NCBI RefSeq assembly: GCF_024623785.1
Contig: NZ_JANKBZ010000024.1
Location: 62,001-126,000 of the forward strand
DNA length: 64,000 nt
Direction of reading: 5' to 3'
Source: Archangium lipolyticum
GTDB taxonomy: Bacteria > Myxococcota > Myxococcia > Myxococcales > Myxococcaceae
The notes beneath the pieces were generated by a model. That model was not told the DNA's origin. It searched no databases and saw only the letters and a program-made list of their open reading frames with translations. Each line of letters opens with the position of its first letter. Position 1 is the first letter of the stretch. Positions 54,214-62,505 of the stretch are shown here, piece after piece. The translations under genes and the position numbers were made by a program.

Positions 54214-55073
54214 GTGCCTTCACCTTCCTCTTCATCAAAATGCCACGAGGCCGCAGTCCGCGGGGTTGGCCACGCCCATCCGAAAGCCCAGGCTGGCTCC
54301 ATTTGCGTCCCTCGACCTGGCCATTTCCATATCTCCTGGAAGCGAAAAGGACGCGAGCGTGAGACGTCGACTGGCCAAACAGGCCAAGCCTGCAATTGCA
54401 CTGACGCCAGTCCCCATTTCGAAACGAGCAGATTCCGAACATCCTCAAGCATAGGAGAAAGAGAGCCTTCGCCCAAAACCTTCGTAAAGGCCCTCCACGA
54501 CAGCCAGTAAAGCGGAGCGGGCTCGTGCCCTTTCTGACTCAACTCGGCCTGTGTCTCATCGAAGTCCTTCTGCGGAGGAGAGATGCCACGCACGAGATAG
54601 ACAACAGCGAAGGGCACTGCTCCCGCCAAACAAGCCTTGCGTTTCAGATGCACCCAGTATTTTCCCAACTGGTCCGTTACCAGGGGTCCAGAACCAGCTC
54701 GCGAGGACTTACCGCTCCACAGCTTGGCTTCCACCAAGATCCATATTTCCGGCATGCCACGTGTTCTCAACTTCAACACCAGTTCCGGCTCACCCCCAGC
54801 GGCCTCAGCAGACACCACCGCCGTTTCATCATCTGAATCACCGAACCGAGGGTCCCAAAAACTGTAATCGACACCTTCGATCTCCTCCTCGACGGGGAGA
54901 GCGAGGACACATCCATCCAAGCTACGCGCTTGTCGAAGAAACGGCAACACCAAGTCCTTTGGTGGATGAAATCGGCAAACGTCAAAGACCAAGGATGTCA
55001 GCAAATCCTCTATTTCAACCGGAGAACGAGTGAACCAGCGATCCAGCTTGCTACGAAGAAGGGCAGAGAACAT
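54210..55073 (-). CDS. PD-(D/E)XK nuclease-like protein, first gene of low-GC module
   Basis: A 287-residue protein from ATG 55073 (a TTG at 55088 is possible). N-terminal helices contain E-D-L-L-T-S-L-V-F-D, resembling the E-D-x-L-T-S-x-V-F motif of a nuclease-like family. The core reads L-V-L-K-L-R then W-I-L-V-E-A-K-L-W-S-G-K-S (Glu and Lys of an E-x-K site near residues 130-135) and D-Q-L-G-K-Y-W, with an Asp-rich stretch (V-D-Y-S-F-W-D-P-R-F-G-D) before it. That is the order of a PD-(D/E)XK fold. Hand counts give 53-57 % GC. Defence or mobile-element origin is suspected; no neighbour proves it. Confidence 0.7.
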   Translation of the reverse strand: MFSALLRSKLDRWFTRSPVEIEDLLTSLVFDVCRFHPPKDLVLPFLRQARSLDGCVLALPVEEEIEGVDYSFWDPRFGDSDDETAVVSAEAAGGEPELVLKLRTRGMPEIWILVEAKLWSGKSSRAGSGPLVTDQLGKYWVHLKRKACLAGAVPFAVVYLVRGISPPQKDFDETQAELSQKGHEPAPLYWLSWRAFTKVLGEGSLSPMLEDVRNLLVSKWGLASVQLQAWPVWPVDVSRSRPFRFQEIWKWPGRGTQMEPAWAFGWAWPTPRTAASWHFDEEEGEGT

Positions 55074-55146
55074 GTAATCCAACCCCAATCAAAGCCGAAG
55101 ATAGAATCCAGAAAGAAAAGCATTGGCCGAGGTGAAATCCACAGCT

Positions 55147-55893
55147 CTATCTCTCGGAGTCTATGTTTGCGTGTGGTGTCCCCGCCACAGGCAGAGGGTG
55201 GAAGGAAACACCGTCCAATCCCAGACGGTGGCAGGCATCGACGAAGCGTTCGGTGCAGATGATCTCGGTCGAGAAATCCTCCAATCGAAACAGATCCAGG
55301 TGGCTGGGCAGGGTTGCGGCGTCCAACAGGCGGACCTCGGGCAAGGAAAGACCATCCCGTCCGCAGCGAGGACAGGGAGGCTGGCGATTCGGAGGCAGGC
55401 AGTCCGGGTGAAGACGGCCCACGGGGAGAATTTCCAGTTCGAGCAGCTCTGGTGCGGCACGTTGACGGAACCGGAGCTCGGTGCGACAGCCCTTGAGTCC
55501 CCGGAGACCTTCTGCCTGAAGCCTCTCCAATGCCTCGCGCTGCACCAACAGCCACCAGGGATAGGGGGATACGAGCGACCCGAAGCGGCCCTGTGCCCTG
55601 CCCACGAGCGGACCAAAGGTCCCCCCTGGCGCCAACACGGCACCAGCGGTCAGTAAAGGGCGTATCAGCTCACACAGCCGATCATACTCATCGACGGGCT
55701 CGGCCCGGGCCTTCTCGAAATCGGCCAGGGAAGCCACCGGGGTCAGGTCCACCGAGGGATATGCTTTGGAACCATCACTCCAGGTGGCCTTGCAGGTGGA
55801 ACACATGATCCCCGGGAGCTTCCACCTATGCGCTGCGTCGACCTCACCTGTGTAGCCTGCGGCTCTGTCTTCCTCGATGTTGAAATAGCGCAT
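55147..55893 (-). CDS. SitI6-type double-CXXCG-motif immunity protein
   Basis: A 248-residue protein. Start at 55893 (M-R-Y-F-N-I-E-E-D) is chosen because GGAGAA lies 7 bases before it; the upstream ATG at 55917 overlaps the toxin stop and would add 8 residues. Two zinc-type motifs are present: C-S-T-C-K-A-T-W (about 31-38; the usual Gly is Lys) and C-P-R-C-G-R-D-G-L (about 185). This layout matches the family paired with SitA6 toxins in Myxococcus, and the gene sits directly behind one. It should neutralise the toxin in the cell that makes it. Confidence 0.85.
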   Translation of the reverse strand: MRYFNIEEDRAAGYTGEVDAAHRWKLPGIMCSTCKATWSDGSKAYPSVDLTPVASLADFEKARAEPVDEYDRLCELIRPLLTAGAVLAPGGTFGPLVGRAQGRFGSLVSPYPWWLLVQREALERLQAEGLRGLKGCRTELRFRQRAAPELLELEILPVGRLHPDCLPPNRQPPCPRCGRDGLSLPEVRLLDAATLPSHLDLFRLEDFSTEIICTERFVDACHRLGLDGVSFHPLPVAGTPHANIDSER

Positions 55894-55913
55894 GCCCACG
55901 TTCTCCGCGTGCC

Positions 55914-56621
55914 TCATTCGCAGTAGTAGGGAACAAGCGGACCATTCACTCCAAACCTCATCATGAGCTCGAACGCGAACCGCCACATATCCTCCGCGGT
56001 GGCGGTCTTGTAGTTCTTCCTCATGAACTGCCGCCAGGCCTCATTCCACTGGCCACCCTTGGGCCCACCACTGTGCAGCCAGGTGTGAAAGCTCTCGGGT
56101 AGACGAACGGTGAAGGCGTGAATGTCGATGTTCCTGCTCGCGAACCACTCGGCCAGTTCGCGCTCCTGCGGAAAGATATGGTGCTTCTCGTAGGGCTCGC
56201 GCGGGGTGACGATGCACGGGATGCGGAGCTCCCTTCGAGCGAACGGGTCGCGGGTGCTCCAGTTGTGCCAAGGGATTTCGAAGACGGGCTCCGCGTTGGC
56301 AGGTGCTGCGATGGAGCGGCCCCACCAGCGACTGGGACTGCCCACCACCAGGGGAGGACGCAAGACCCCGGGCCCGCGTGCCAGCACCACGGAGGAAGCT
56401 TCCTCTTCCACCAGGTCCACGCAGCGCCAGAGGGAGCAGGACTCCTGAGAGCACAACGGCACGACACAGCTCGGGTCCGCACGAGCCTCGTCCCACGAGG
56501 ACACCGCCCCCAACGGCGCCTCGTCCTCACGCACGCCAGGCGTCGAAGTGGCACAGGCCACCAGCAGCATGCAAAGGAGCCCGAGCCCACGCCTGGAGGC
56601 CAATAAGCGCATACGGTCCAT
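55914..56621 (-). CDS. SitA6-type polymorphic toxin lipoprotein
   Basis: A 235-residue lipoprotein with signal ending in L-L-V-A-C (Cys23). ATG 56621 has GAGGG 7 bases upstream. After a variable region with Cys pairs (C-V-V-P-L-C, C-S-L-W-R-C) the C-terminal domain has K-H-H-I-F-P-Q (about 145) and L-P-x-S-F-H-T-W-L-H-S-G-G-P-K-G-G-Q-W-N-E-A-W, the conserved core of the SitA6 (TIGR02269) family. The His-rich core suggests a metal-dependent nuclease, not proven here. SitA toxins pass between kin cells by TraA/TraB outer-membrane exchange and kill cells lacking the matching SitI. Immunity gene follows directly. Confidence 0.88.
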   Translation of the reverse strand: MDRMRLLASRRGLGLLCMLLVACATSTPGVREDEAPLGAVSSWDEARADPSCVVPLCSQESCSLWRCVDLVEEEASSVVLARGPGVLRPPLVVGSPSRWWGRSIAAPANAEPVFEIPWHNWSTRDPFARRELRIPCIVTPREPYEKHHIFPQERELAEWFASRNIDIHAFTVRLPESFHTWLHSGGPKGGQWNEAWRQFMRKNYKTATAEDMWRFAFELMMRFGVNGPLVPYYCE

Positions 56622-56716
56622 GCTATCGCCCTCGCACCACCCGGGAATGCCGGGCAGTGGGAAGTCGCGTACGGTTCTCCGCGCATCATTCCCCCGAGTC
56701 GGCTAGGACTGGGGAC

Positions 56717-57460
56717 ATGAGTGAGACGAAGCCTCCCTCGCGCAAGAAGAAGGGCGACCTGGAGGTGCGCGTGCGGCGCATCCACCGTCGCGACCTCAAC
56801 CGGACCTGGGAGTTCCTCAAGCTCGTCTTCCGGGACGTCAACCGCGAGACGGTCGAGTACCAGCGGCCCCGCTCCAAGCGGCGCTTCCTCGAGGTGTACA
56901 CCTCGGAGTGGATAGAGCAGCTCCTCTATGAGGTGAACGGGGAGATCGTCGGCTACTCCGAGTGCGCCTTCGAGGCCACCGGCGACGACAACTGGGTCAA
57001 CCCCCGCTGGTTCGAGAAGCGTGGCATGCGGCCCCTCTTCGTCGAGGAGCTCGCCGTGCACCCGGACTACCAGGGCCGCGGCGTGGGCAGCTTCATCATG
57101 GAGCAGCTCCAGCACCTGGCACGCACCCGCGGCTGCACCCACCTGGTGCTCGAGGTCGCCGAGAACAACGAGTCCGCGCTCTCCTGGTACCGCACCCGCA
57201 ACTTCTACAAGCTGGACGCCGCCATCTTCCTCGCCCAGAAGGTGCCCGGCGAGCCGGACCTGCTCCCCCCTCGCCGCATCAAGCCCCGCCCCGCACATCC
57301 GAGCGGCGGCGCCCCCACCACCGGCCTCATGCCCGAGGAGGTCAGCGGTCCCGCGCTCCTTGGCAAGAAGCCCCGGGCCCCGCGCGCGGCCTCGGGAGGC
57401 GGCCGGAAGAAGGCGTCCGCGCCCGCCGAGAAGGGACCCGCGCCGGAACCGGAGGAGTAG
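56717..57460 (+). CDS. GNAT-family N-acetyltransferase
   Basis: A 247-residue protein. The acetyl-CoA motif A is L-A-V-H-P-D-Y-Q-G-R-G-V-G-S-F-I (about 112-127), followed by L-V-L-E-V-A-E-N-N-E-S-A-L-S-W-Y. A basic start (K-P-P-S-R-K-K-K-G) and a Pro/Ala/Lys-rich tail of about 70 residues flank the domain. The fold resembles RimI-like protein acetyltransferases; the acceptor is unknown. It lies 9 bases before the response regulator gene and may be co-transcribed with it. Confidence 0.9.
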   Translation: MSETKPPSRKKKGDLEVRVRRIHRRDLNRTWEFLKLVFRDVNRETVEYQRPRSKRRFLEVYTSEWIEQLLYEVNGEIVGYSECAFEATGDDNWVNPRWFEKRGMRPLFVEELAVHPDYQGRGVGSFIMEQLQHLARTRGCTHLVLEVAENNESALSWYRTRNFYKLDAAIFLAQKVPGEPDLLPPRRIKPRPAHPSGGAPTTGLMPEEVSGPALLGKKPRAPRAASGGGRKKASAPAEKGPAPEPEE

Positions 57461-57469
57461 AGGGAAGGC

Positions 57470-58852
57470 ATGGAGACCGGAACTGTCGCGCCCGTGGTGG
57501 AGCCCCGCCCCATGCGGGTGCTGGTGGTGGATGACGAGCGGAACATCCGCACCACGCTGCGCATGTGCCTGGAAGGGCTCGGCTGCGAGGTGCGCGAGGC
57601 CCCCACCGCCGAGGCCGCGCTCGCCGCGCTCGCCCAGGCACCGGCCGACCTGGCCTTCGTGGATCTGCGCCTGGGCACCGCCAGCGGGTTGGACCTGCTC
57701 CCCCGCCTGCTCGCCGAGTCCCCCACCCTGGATGTCGTCCTCATCACCGCGTACGCCACCTTCGACACCGCCGTGGAGGCGGTGAAGCGCGGAGCACGTG
57801 ACTACCTGCCCAAGCCCTTCACCCCCGCGCAGATACGGCACCTCGTGGAGAAGGCGCGGGCCCACCGGGAGCTGAGCTCCCAGCTGGGAAACCTGGAGGG
57901 ACAGCTCGCCCAGTCCGTGCCCGAGGCCACGCTGGAGACGGCCTCGCCCGCCATGCACGCGGCCCTCGCGCTCGTCACCCGGGCGGCGGCCTCGGACGCG
58001 GCGGTGCTGCTACGGGGGGAGAGCGGAACGGGCAAGGGGGTGCTCGCGCGGGCGCTGCACTCGATGAGCGCGCGGCGCCGCCGGCCCTTCGTCACCGTCA
58101 ACTGCCCCACCCTCTCCGAGCAGCTCCTGTCGAGCGAGCTGTTCGGCCACGTGCGCGGGGCCTTCACGGGCGCGGTGAGGGACCAGCCGGGCCGGGTGGA
58201 GCAGGCCGAGGGGGGCACGCTCTTCCTCGACGAGGTGGCGGAGATGAGCCCCGCGCTGCAGGCCCAGCTCCTGCGCTTCCTCCAGGAGAAGCAGTTCGAG
58301 CGGCTGGGCGAGGGGCGCACGCGCCGGGCGGACGTGCGGGTGGTGGCGGCCACGAACCGGGATTTGGAGAAGGAAGTGGCCGCGGGCGGCTTCCGGGAGG
58401 ACCTGCTCTACCGGCTCAACGTCATCGAGGTGAAGCTGCCGGCGCTGCGCGAGCGGCGCGAGGACATCCTCCCGCTGGCGAGGCGCTTCGTGGCCTTCTT
58501 CGCGCGGACGGCGCAGCGGCCTCCGCCGGAGCTGTCCCCGGCGACGGAGAAGATGCTGCTGGCGTACCCATGGCCGGGCAACGTGCGCGAGCTGCGCAAT
58601 GCCCTGGAGCGGGCGATCATCGTCTGGCCGGCGGAGGTGCTGGAGCCGCAAGCCTTCCCGGAGCGCATCGCCGCGGCGACGGGCTCGGGGGTGGCGCTGG
58701 GCGGGCCGCACACGCTGGAAGAGGTGGAGCGCGAGCACATCCTCCGGGTGATGGCGAGCGTCCCGACGCTGGACGAGGCCGCGCACATCCTCGGCATCGA
58801 CGCGTCCACGCTGTGGCGCAAGCGCAAGAAGTACGAGTCCGCCCAAGGGTGA
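57470..58852 (+). CDS. NtrC-type sigma-54-dependent response regulator beside the kdp genes
   Basis: A 460-residue regulator. Receiver domain about 15-130 with D-D-E (21-23), phospho-acceptor Asp65 in F-V-D-L-R-L, Thr in I-T-A-Y-A and Lys in P-K-P-F. AAA+ domain with Walker A G-E-S-G-T-G-K-G, G-A-F-T-G-A contact loop and T-L-F-L-D-E-V-A; C-terminal Fis-type helix (E-A-A-H-I-L-G-I-D-A-S-T-L-W-R-K-R-K-K-Y). It is convergent with the histidine kinase gene 31 bases away. By position it replaces the OmpR-type KdpE usual in other bacteria; that functional link is inference. Confidence 0.92.
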   Translation: METGTVAPVVEPRPMRVLVVDDERNIRTTLRMCLEGLGCEVREAPTAEAALAALAQAPADLAFVDLRLGTASGLDLLPRLLAESPTLDVVLITAYATFDTAVEAVKRGARDYLPKPFTPAQIRHLVEKARAHRELSSQLGNLEGQLAQSVPEATLETASPAMHAALALVTRAAASDAAVLLRGESGTGKGVLARALHSMSARRRRPFVTVNCPTLSEQLLSSELFGHVRGAFTGAVRDQPGRVEQAEGGTLFLDEVAEMSPALQAQLLRFLQEKQFERLGEGRTRRADVRVVAATNRDLEKEVAAGGFREDLLYRLNVIEVKLPALRERREDILPLARRFVAFFARTAQRPPPELSPATEKMLLAYPWPGNVRELRNALERAIIVWPAEVLEPQAFPERIAAATGSGVALGGPHTLEEVEREHILRVMASVPTLDEAAHILGIDASTLWRKRKKYESAQG

Positions 58853-58883
58853 GCCAGACAACAAGTAGCGCCCACTCGCTCAC

Positions 58884-60725
58884 TCACGATGGCCGTGGTA
58901 CCTCCACCCGTGGAAGCGTGAACCAGAAGGTGCTGCCAATTCCGGGCTGGCTCGACAGTCCCATCTCCCCACCGTGCGCCTGGACGATCTCCTGCGCGAT
59001 GGACAGACCCAACCCCGCTCCTCCCGTAGTTCCCCCAGGCACCCGGTAGAACTTCTCGAAGACACGTTGCTGGTGCTCCGGCGAGATGCCCTCCCCCGTA
59101 TCCGCCACCTCGAAGCGCACCCGCTCGCCATCGCGCCGCGCCCGCACCACCACCTCGCCTCCGTGCGACGTGTGCCGCACCGCATTGGCCACCAGGTTGG
59201 ACAGCACCAGCTGCAATCGCTCCGGATCCGCCTCCACCCGCTCCAGCTCCGGCTCGTGCTCCGAGGCCAGTCGCACGCCCCGCTCGTCCGCCGCCCCCCG
59301 GTGTGGCGCGAGCGCCAACTCCAACACCTCCTCCGTGGAGACCTCTCGCACCTCCAGCACCAGCCGCCCCGCCTGCAGCCGCGACAAATCCAACAAGTCA
59401 TCCACAATGCCTTGCAGCCGCTCACAGTCCTCGCGCGCCGCGGACAACAGGTCCGCCTGCTTCTCCGTGATGGGTCCCGCCACCTCCTCCAGGCACAGGT
59501 GGATGGCCATGCGCAGCGAGGTGAGTGGTGTGCGGAACTCGTGCGCCACCGTGGCCACCAGGTCGTTCTTCAGCTCATCGAAGCGCCTCAGCCGCGTCAC
59601 GTCCTGAAGCAGCACCGTGGCCCCCACCACCCCACCGCCCTCGCCGTACACCGGGCTGCCGCGCGGCAGCAGCCACCGGTCTCCCTCCGGCCCCTCCACC
59701 CGCACCGCCTCCTCGTAGCCACGAGGCAGGTACGGCCCCTTGCCACCCAGCACGTGCACCCGCACCCGCTCCAGCACCGCGCGTACCTCCGGCGCCACCT
59801 GGCCCAGCGCGCCCCCTCCCACCTCCAATGACAGCCGCAGCACCTCCTCCGCCGCGCGGTTGACGTTGAGCACGCTCCCCTCCAGGCCGAACACCGCCAC
59901 CGGGTCCGGAAGGCTGTCGATGGCGGCCTGGGAAGCCGACTGCGCCTGGAGCAGCTCTCCCAGCGAGCTCCGCCGGTAGCGCTGCAGCGCCTCCGCCATG
60001 GCATTGAAGTCCTGGGCCAGTTGGGAGATTTCGTCCCGTCCCTCCACCACCGCCCGGGTCGCCAGGTCCCCCTGCCCCAGCCGCCGCACCGCCTGGGACA
60101 GCACGGACACCGGCCGCAGCGCCCGCTGCGTCAGCGACGCCGAGGCCAGCAAGCCGCCCACCAGCGCCACCACCACCGCCGTCACCATGAGCGTATTCAC
60201 CCGCCGGCTCTGCCTCCTCAGCGCATCGCTCTTGCGCACCATCGCGTCCTGGTTGAGCACCAGGATGTCCTGCGTGGCCTCACGGGCCGCCAGAAAGGCC
60301 GGTGCCAGGGACTCGAAGTAGGCTTGGCGCACCCGCTCCGGAGAATCCAGGGCGAGAAAGGCCTCATACCCGGTCCGATAGCGCGTCCAGGTCTCCCGCA
60401 GCCGCCGGGTGGCCTCGCCCTCCCCGGACTCGGTGAGGTTGCGCTCCTGTACCTCCAACTCCGCCTCGAGCGGTTGAAGCTGCGCCTCCGCCTGCTCCTG
60501 TCCTCGCCGCCGCTCACCCGCGACGATGAAGAGGGCGGCGCCGTCCATTCGCTCCAGGTGCTCGAGGCTGCGCTGCATGGCCAGCACACTGCGGTAGTTG
60601 TCCGCGAGGATGTCCTGTCCCGCGCGCCCCAGCCGGCCCAGCGTGTTGACGCCCAGCACTCCCAGCAACAGCAGCGCGAGCGCCAGCGGCGCCTGGGCCA
60701 GCAACAGCTTGCCACGCAGGTTCAT
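58884..60725 (-). CDS. Sensor histidine kinase of the kdp locus
   Basis: A 613-residue membrane kinase. Order: transmembrane helix about 7-29, an extracytoplasmic helical domain of about 150 residues, second helix about 185-205, HAMP, PAS-type domain about 275-385, HisKA with V-A-H-E-F-R-T-P-L-T-S-L (phospho-His about 395), HATPase with L-S-N-L-V-A-N-A-V-R-H, D-T-G-E-G-I and G-L-G-L-S-I. ATG 60725 overlaps the kdpD-like stop (ATGA). It has its own sensor domain, so it is not simply the broken C-terminal half of KdpD. Probable partner of the convergent NtrC-type regulator. Confidence 0.92.
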   Translation of the reverse strand: MNLRGKLLLAQAPLALALLLLGVLGVNTLGRLGRAGQDILADNYRSVLAMQRSLEHLERMDGAALFIVAGERRRGQEQAEAQLQPLEAELEVQERNLTESGEGEATRRLRETWTRYRTGYEAFLALDSPERVRQAYFESLAPAFLAAREATQDILVLNQDAMVRKSDALRRQSRRVNTLMVTAVVVALVGGLLASASLTQRALRPVSVLSQAVRRLGQGDLATRAVVEGRDEISQLAQDFNAMAEALQRYRRSSLGELLQAQSASQAAIDSLPDPVAVFGLEGSVLNVNRAAEEVLRLSLEVGGGALGQVAPEVRAVLERVRVHVLGGKGPYLPRGYEEAVRVEGPEGDRWLLPRGSPVYGEGGGVVGATVLLQDVTRLRRFDELKNDLVATVAHEFRTPLTSLRMAIHLCLEEVAGPITEKQADLLSAAREDCERLQGIVDDLLDLSRLQAGRLVLEVREVSTEEVLELALAPHRGAADERGVRLASEHEPELERVEADPERLQLVLSNLVANAVRHTSHGGEVVVRARRDGERVRFEVADTGEGISPEHQQRVFEKFYRVPGGTTGGAGLGLSIAQEIVQAHGGEMGLSSQPGIGSTFWFTLPRVEVPRPS

Positions 60726-61879
60726 GGCCGGCGCTCCTCGCGCGGCGCCTCGAAGGACACCACGTGGATGTCGAAACCCTCCCCCTCGCGCAGCAGCCGC
60801 ACGTCCGACGCGAGCCCCATCACCCGCCTCCACCACGGCTGCCGCGAGCGGCCCACGATGATGTGGCCCACCCCGTGCGAGCGTGCGAAGTCCAGCAGCG
60901 CCGTCACCGGATCCTTCCCCTTGAGCCGCACCACCTCCGCGCCCAGCTCCTTCGCCATCTCGATGTTGGTCAGCAGGTGGCGCTGCGCCTCGGCGTCGAT
61001 GAGGTGCGGGGCCTCGCCGGGCGTCTCCACGTAGACGACGAACCAGTCGGTGTTGAGCCGACCCGCCATGCGAGAACCACGCCGCAGCAGCGTGGCCGCA
61101 TGCGGAGGGCTGCTGGAGAGCGCCACCATCAACCGGCCCCAGCCTCCGCCCATCTGCTGTGGCTCCGCGCCCGGACGGGCCCGGTTGCCCGTGGCCCGGT
61201 CCAGGCTCTCGGCCACCTCGCGCAGCGCCAGCTCGCGCAGCGTGGAGAGGTTCTCCTGTTGGAAGAAGCTCTCCAACGCGTGCTGCACCTTGTCCGGCGC
61301 ATAGATTCTTCCCGCCTTCAGCCGCTCGTGCAGGTCCTCCACCGCCAGGTCCAGGTTCACCACCTGGTCCGCGCTCTTGAGGAAGCTGTCGGGAATCGTC
61401 TCGCGCACGCGGATGCCGGTGGCGCGCTCGACGAGGTCGTTGAGGCTCTCCAGGTGCTGCACGTTGAAGGCGCCGATGACGTTGATGCCCGCGGCGAGCA
61501 GCTCCTCCACGTCCTGGTAGCGCTTGCGGTTGCGGCACACGGGCACGTTGGTGTGGGCCAGCTCGTCCACCACCGCCACCTGCGGCTTGCGCGCCAGCAC
61601 CGCGTCCAGGTCCATCTCCTCCACCGCCACGTCGCGGTAGGTGAAGACCTTGCGCGGCACCACCTCCAGGCCCTCCACCAACGCGGCCGTCTCGGAGCGG
61701 CCGTGCGTCTCGACGAAGCCGAGCACCACGTCCACCCCTCGCTTCCGCAGCGCGTGGGACTCCTCGAGCATGCGGTACGTCTTGCCCACGCCGGCGGCGA
61801 AGCCGATGTACAGCTTCAGCCGTCCGCGCCGGCCGCGCGCCACCAGCTCGAGGAAGTCCTCGGCACGCCTTCGTGTCAC
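60722..61879 (-). CDS. kdpD: KdpD N-terminal sensor protein (KdpD + USP domains, no kinase)
   Basis: A 385-residue cytoplasmic protein that corresponds only to the N-terminal half of KdpD. Walker A-like G-F-A-A-G-V-G-K-T-Y (26-35) and V-V-D-E-L-A-H-T-N-V-P are hallmarks of the KdpD domain; residues about 255-375 form a universal-stress-protein domain with I-I-V-G-R-S-R-Q-P. The transmembrane, HisKA and HATPase parts of standard KdpD are absent and are supplied by the next gene. Start is GTG 61879 inside a GTGA overlap with kdpC. Confidence 0.9.
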   Translation of the reverse strand: MTRRRAEDFLELVARGRRGRLKLYIGFAAGVGKTYRMLEESHALRKRGVDVVLGFVETHGRSETAALVEGLEVVPRKVFTYRDVAVEEMDLDAVLARKPQVAVVDELAHTNVPVCRNRKRYQDVEELLAAGINVIGAFNVQHLESLNDLVERATGIRVRETIPDSFLKSADQVVNLDLAVEDLHERLKAGRIYAPDKVQHALESFFQQENLSTLRELALREVAESLDRATGNRARPGAEPQQMGGGWGRLMVALSSSPPHAATLLRRGSRMAGRLNTDWFVVYVETPGEAPHLIDAEAQRHLLTNIEMAKELGAEVVRLKGKDPVTALLDFARSHGVGHIIVGRSRQPWWRRVMGLASDVRLLREGEGFDIHVVSFEAPREERRP

Positions 61880-62493
61880 GGTGCCCCCGCCGTCGACGTG
61901 GGCCGCGTCGAAGGGAGCTCGCCGAACTGCCGGTCCAGCGCCAGGTTGAGGAGGAGCACGTTCACTCGAGGTTCCCCGAGAATACCCAAGGTGCGGCCCT
62001 CGAGGTGCTCCTCCACCACGGAGAGGATGCGCCCGGGTTCCACGCCCCGCGCGCGGGCCACGCGGGGCACCTGCCAGCGCACGGCCTCGGGAGACAGGTG
62101 CGGATCCAACCCCGAGCCGGACGCGGTGACCAGCTCGGCGGGCACCGGACCCCATGCCTCCGGGTTCTCCCGGCGCAGGCGCTCGGCCTCGGCCACGGCC
62201 CGCTCGCGCAGCTTCTGGGAGGTGGGGCCCAGGTTGCTGCCCGAGGAGGCGGTGGCGTCATGACCCGCGCCAGCCGCGGACGGGCGCGGCTGGAAGTAGC
62301 CGGGCTGGGAGAAGCCCTGGCCGATGAGCGCGCTGCCCACGACCTGGCCCTTCTCGCCGGTGACGAGCGAGCCATTGGCCTCCTCCGGGAAGAGGAGCTG
62401 GGACAGGCCGGTGACGGCCAGCGGGTAGAGCACACCGGTGAGCACCAGGGTGACGAGCGCGGCGCGCAGGGCGGTGACGAGTGCGGAGAGCAT
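61876..62493 (-). CDS. kdpC: Potassium-transporting ATPase subunit KdpC
   Basis: A 205-residue single-span inner-membrane protein. The helix is about 12-35; then S-A-L-I-G-Q-G-F and Y-F-Q-P-R-P-S-A, G-S-N-L-G-P-T, and the C-terminal V-T-A-S-G-S-G-L-D-P-H-L-S-P-E-A are the KdpC signatures. KdpC stabilises the KdpFAB complex. Overlaps kdpD by four bases and starts 12 bases after kdpB, so all belong to one operon. Confidence 0.96.
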   Translation of the reverse strand: MLSALVTALRAALVTLVLTGVLYPLAVTGLSQLLFPEEANGSLVTGEKGQVVGSALIGQGFSQPGYFQPRPSAAGAGHDATASSGSNLGPTSQKLRERAVAEAERLRRENPEAWGPVPAELVTASGSGLDPHLSPEAVRWQVPRVARARGVEPGRILSVVEEHLEGRTLGILGEPRVNVLLLNLALDRQFGELPSTRPTSTAGAP

Positions 62494-62505
62494 GATGCGT
62501 TCCTT

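Noticed and set aside
60722-60725. Possible frameshift that splits a normal KdpD into two frames
   Set aside because: The downstream protein has its own start, first transmembrane helix, extracytoplasmic domain and PAS domain, which are not the missing KdpD middle. The ATGA overlap looks like ordinary coupling.
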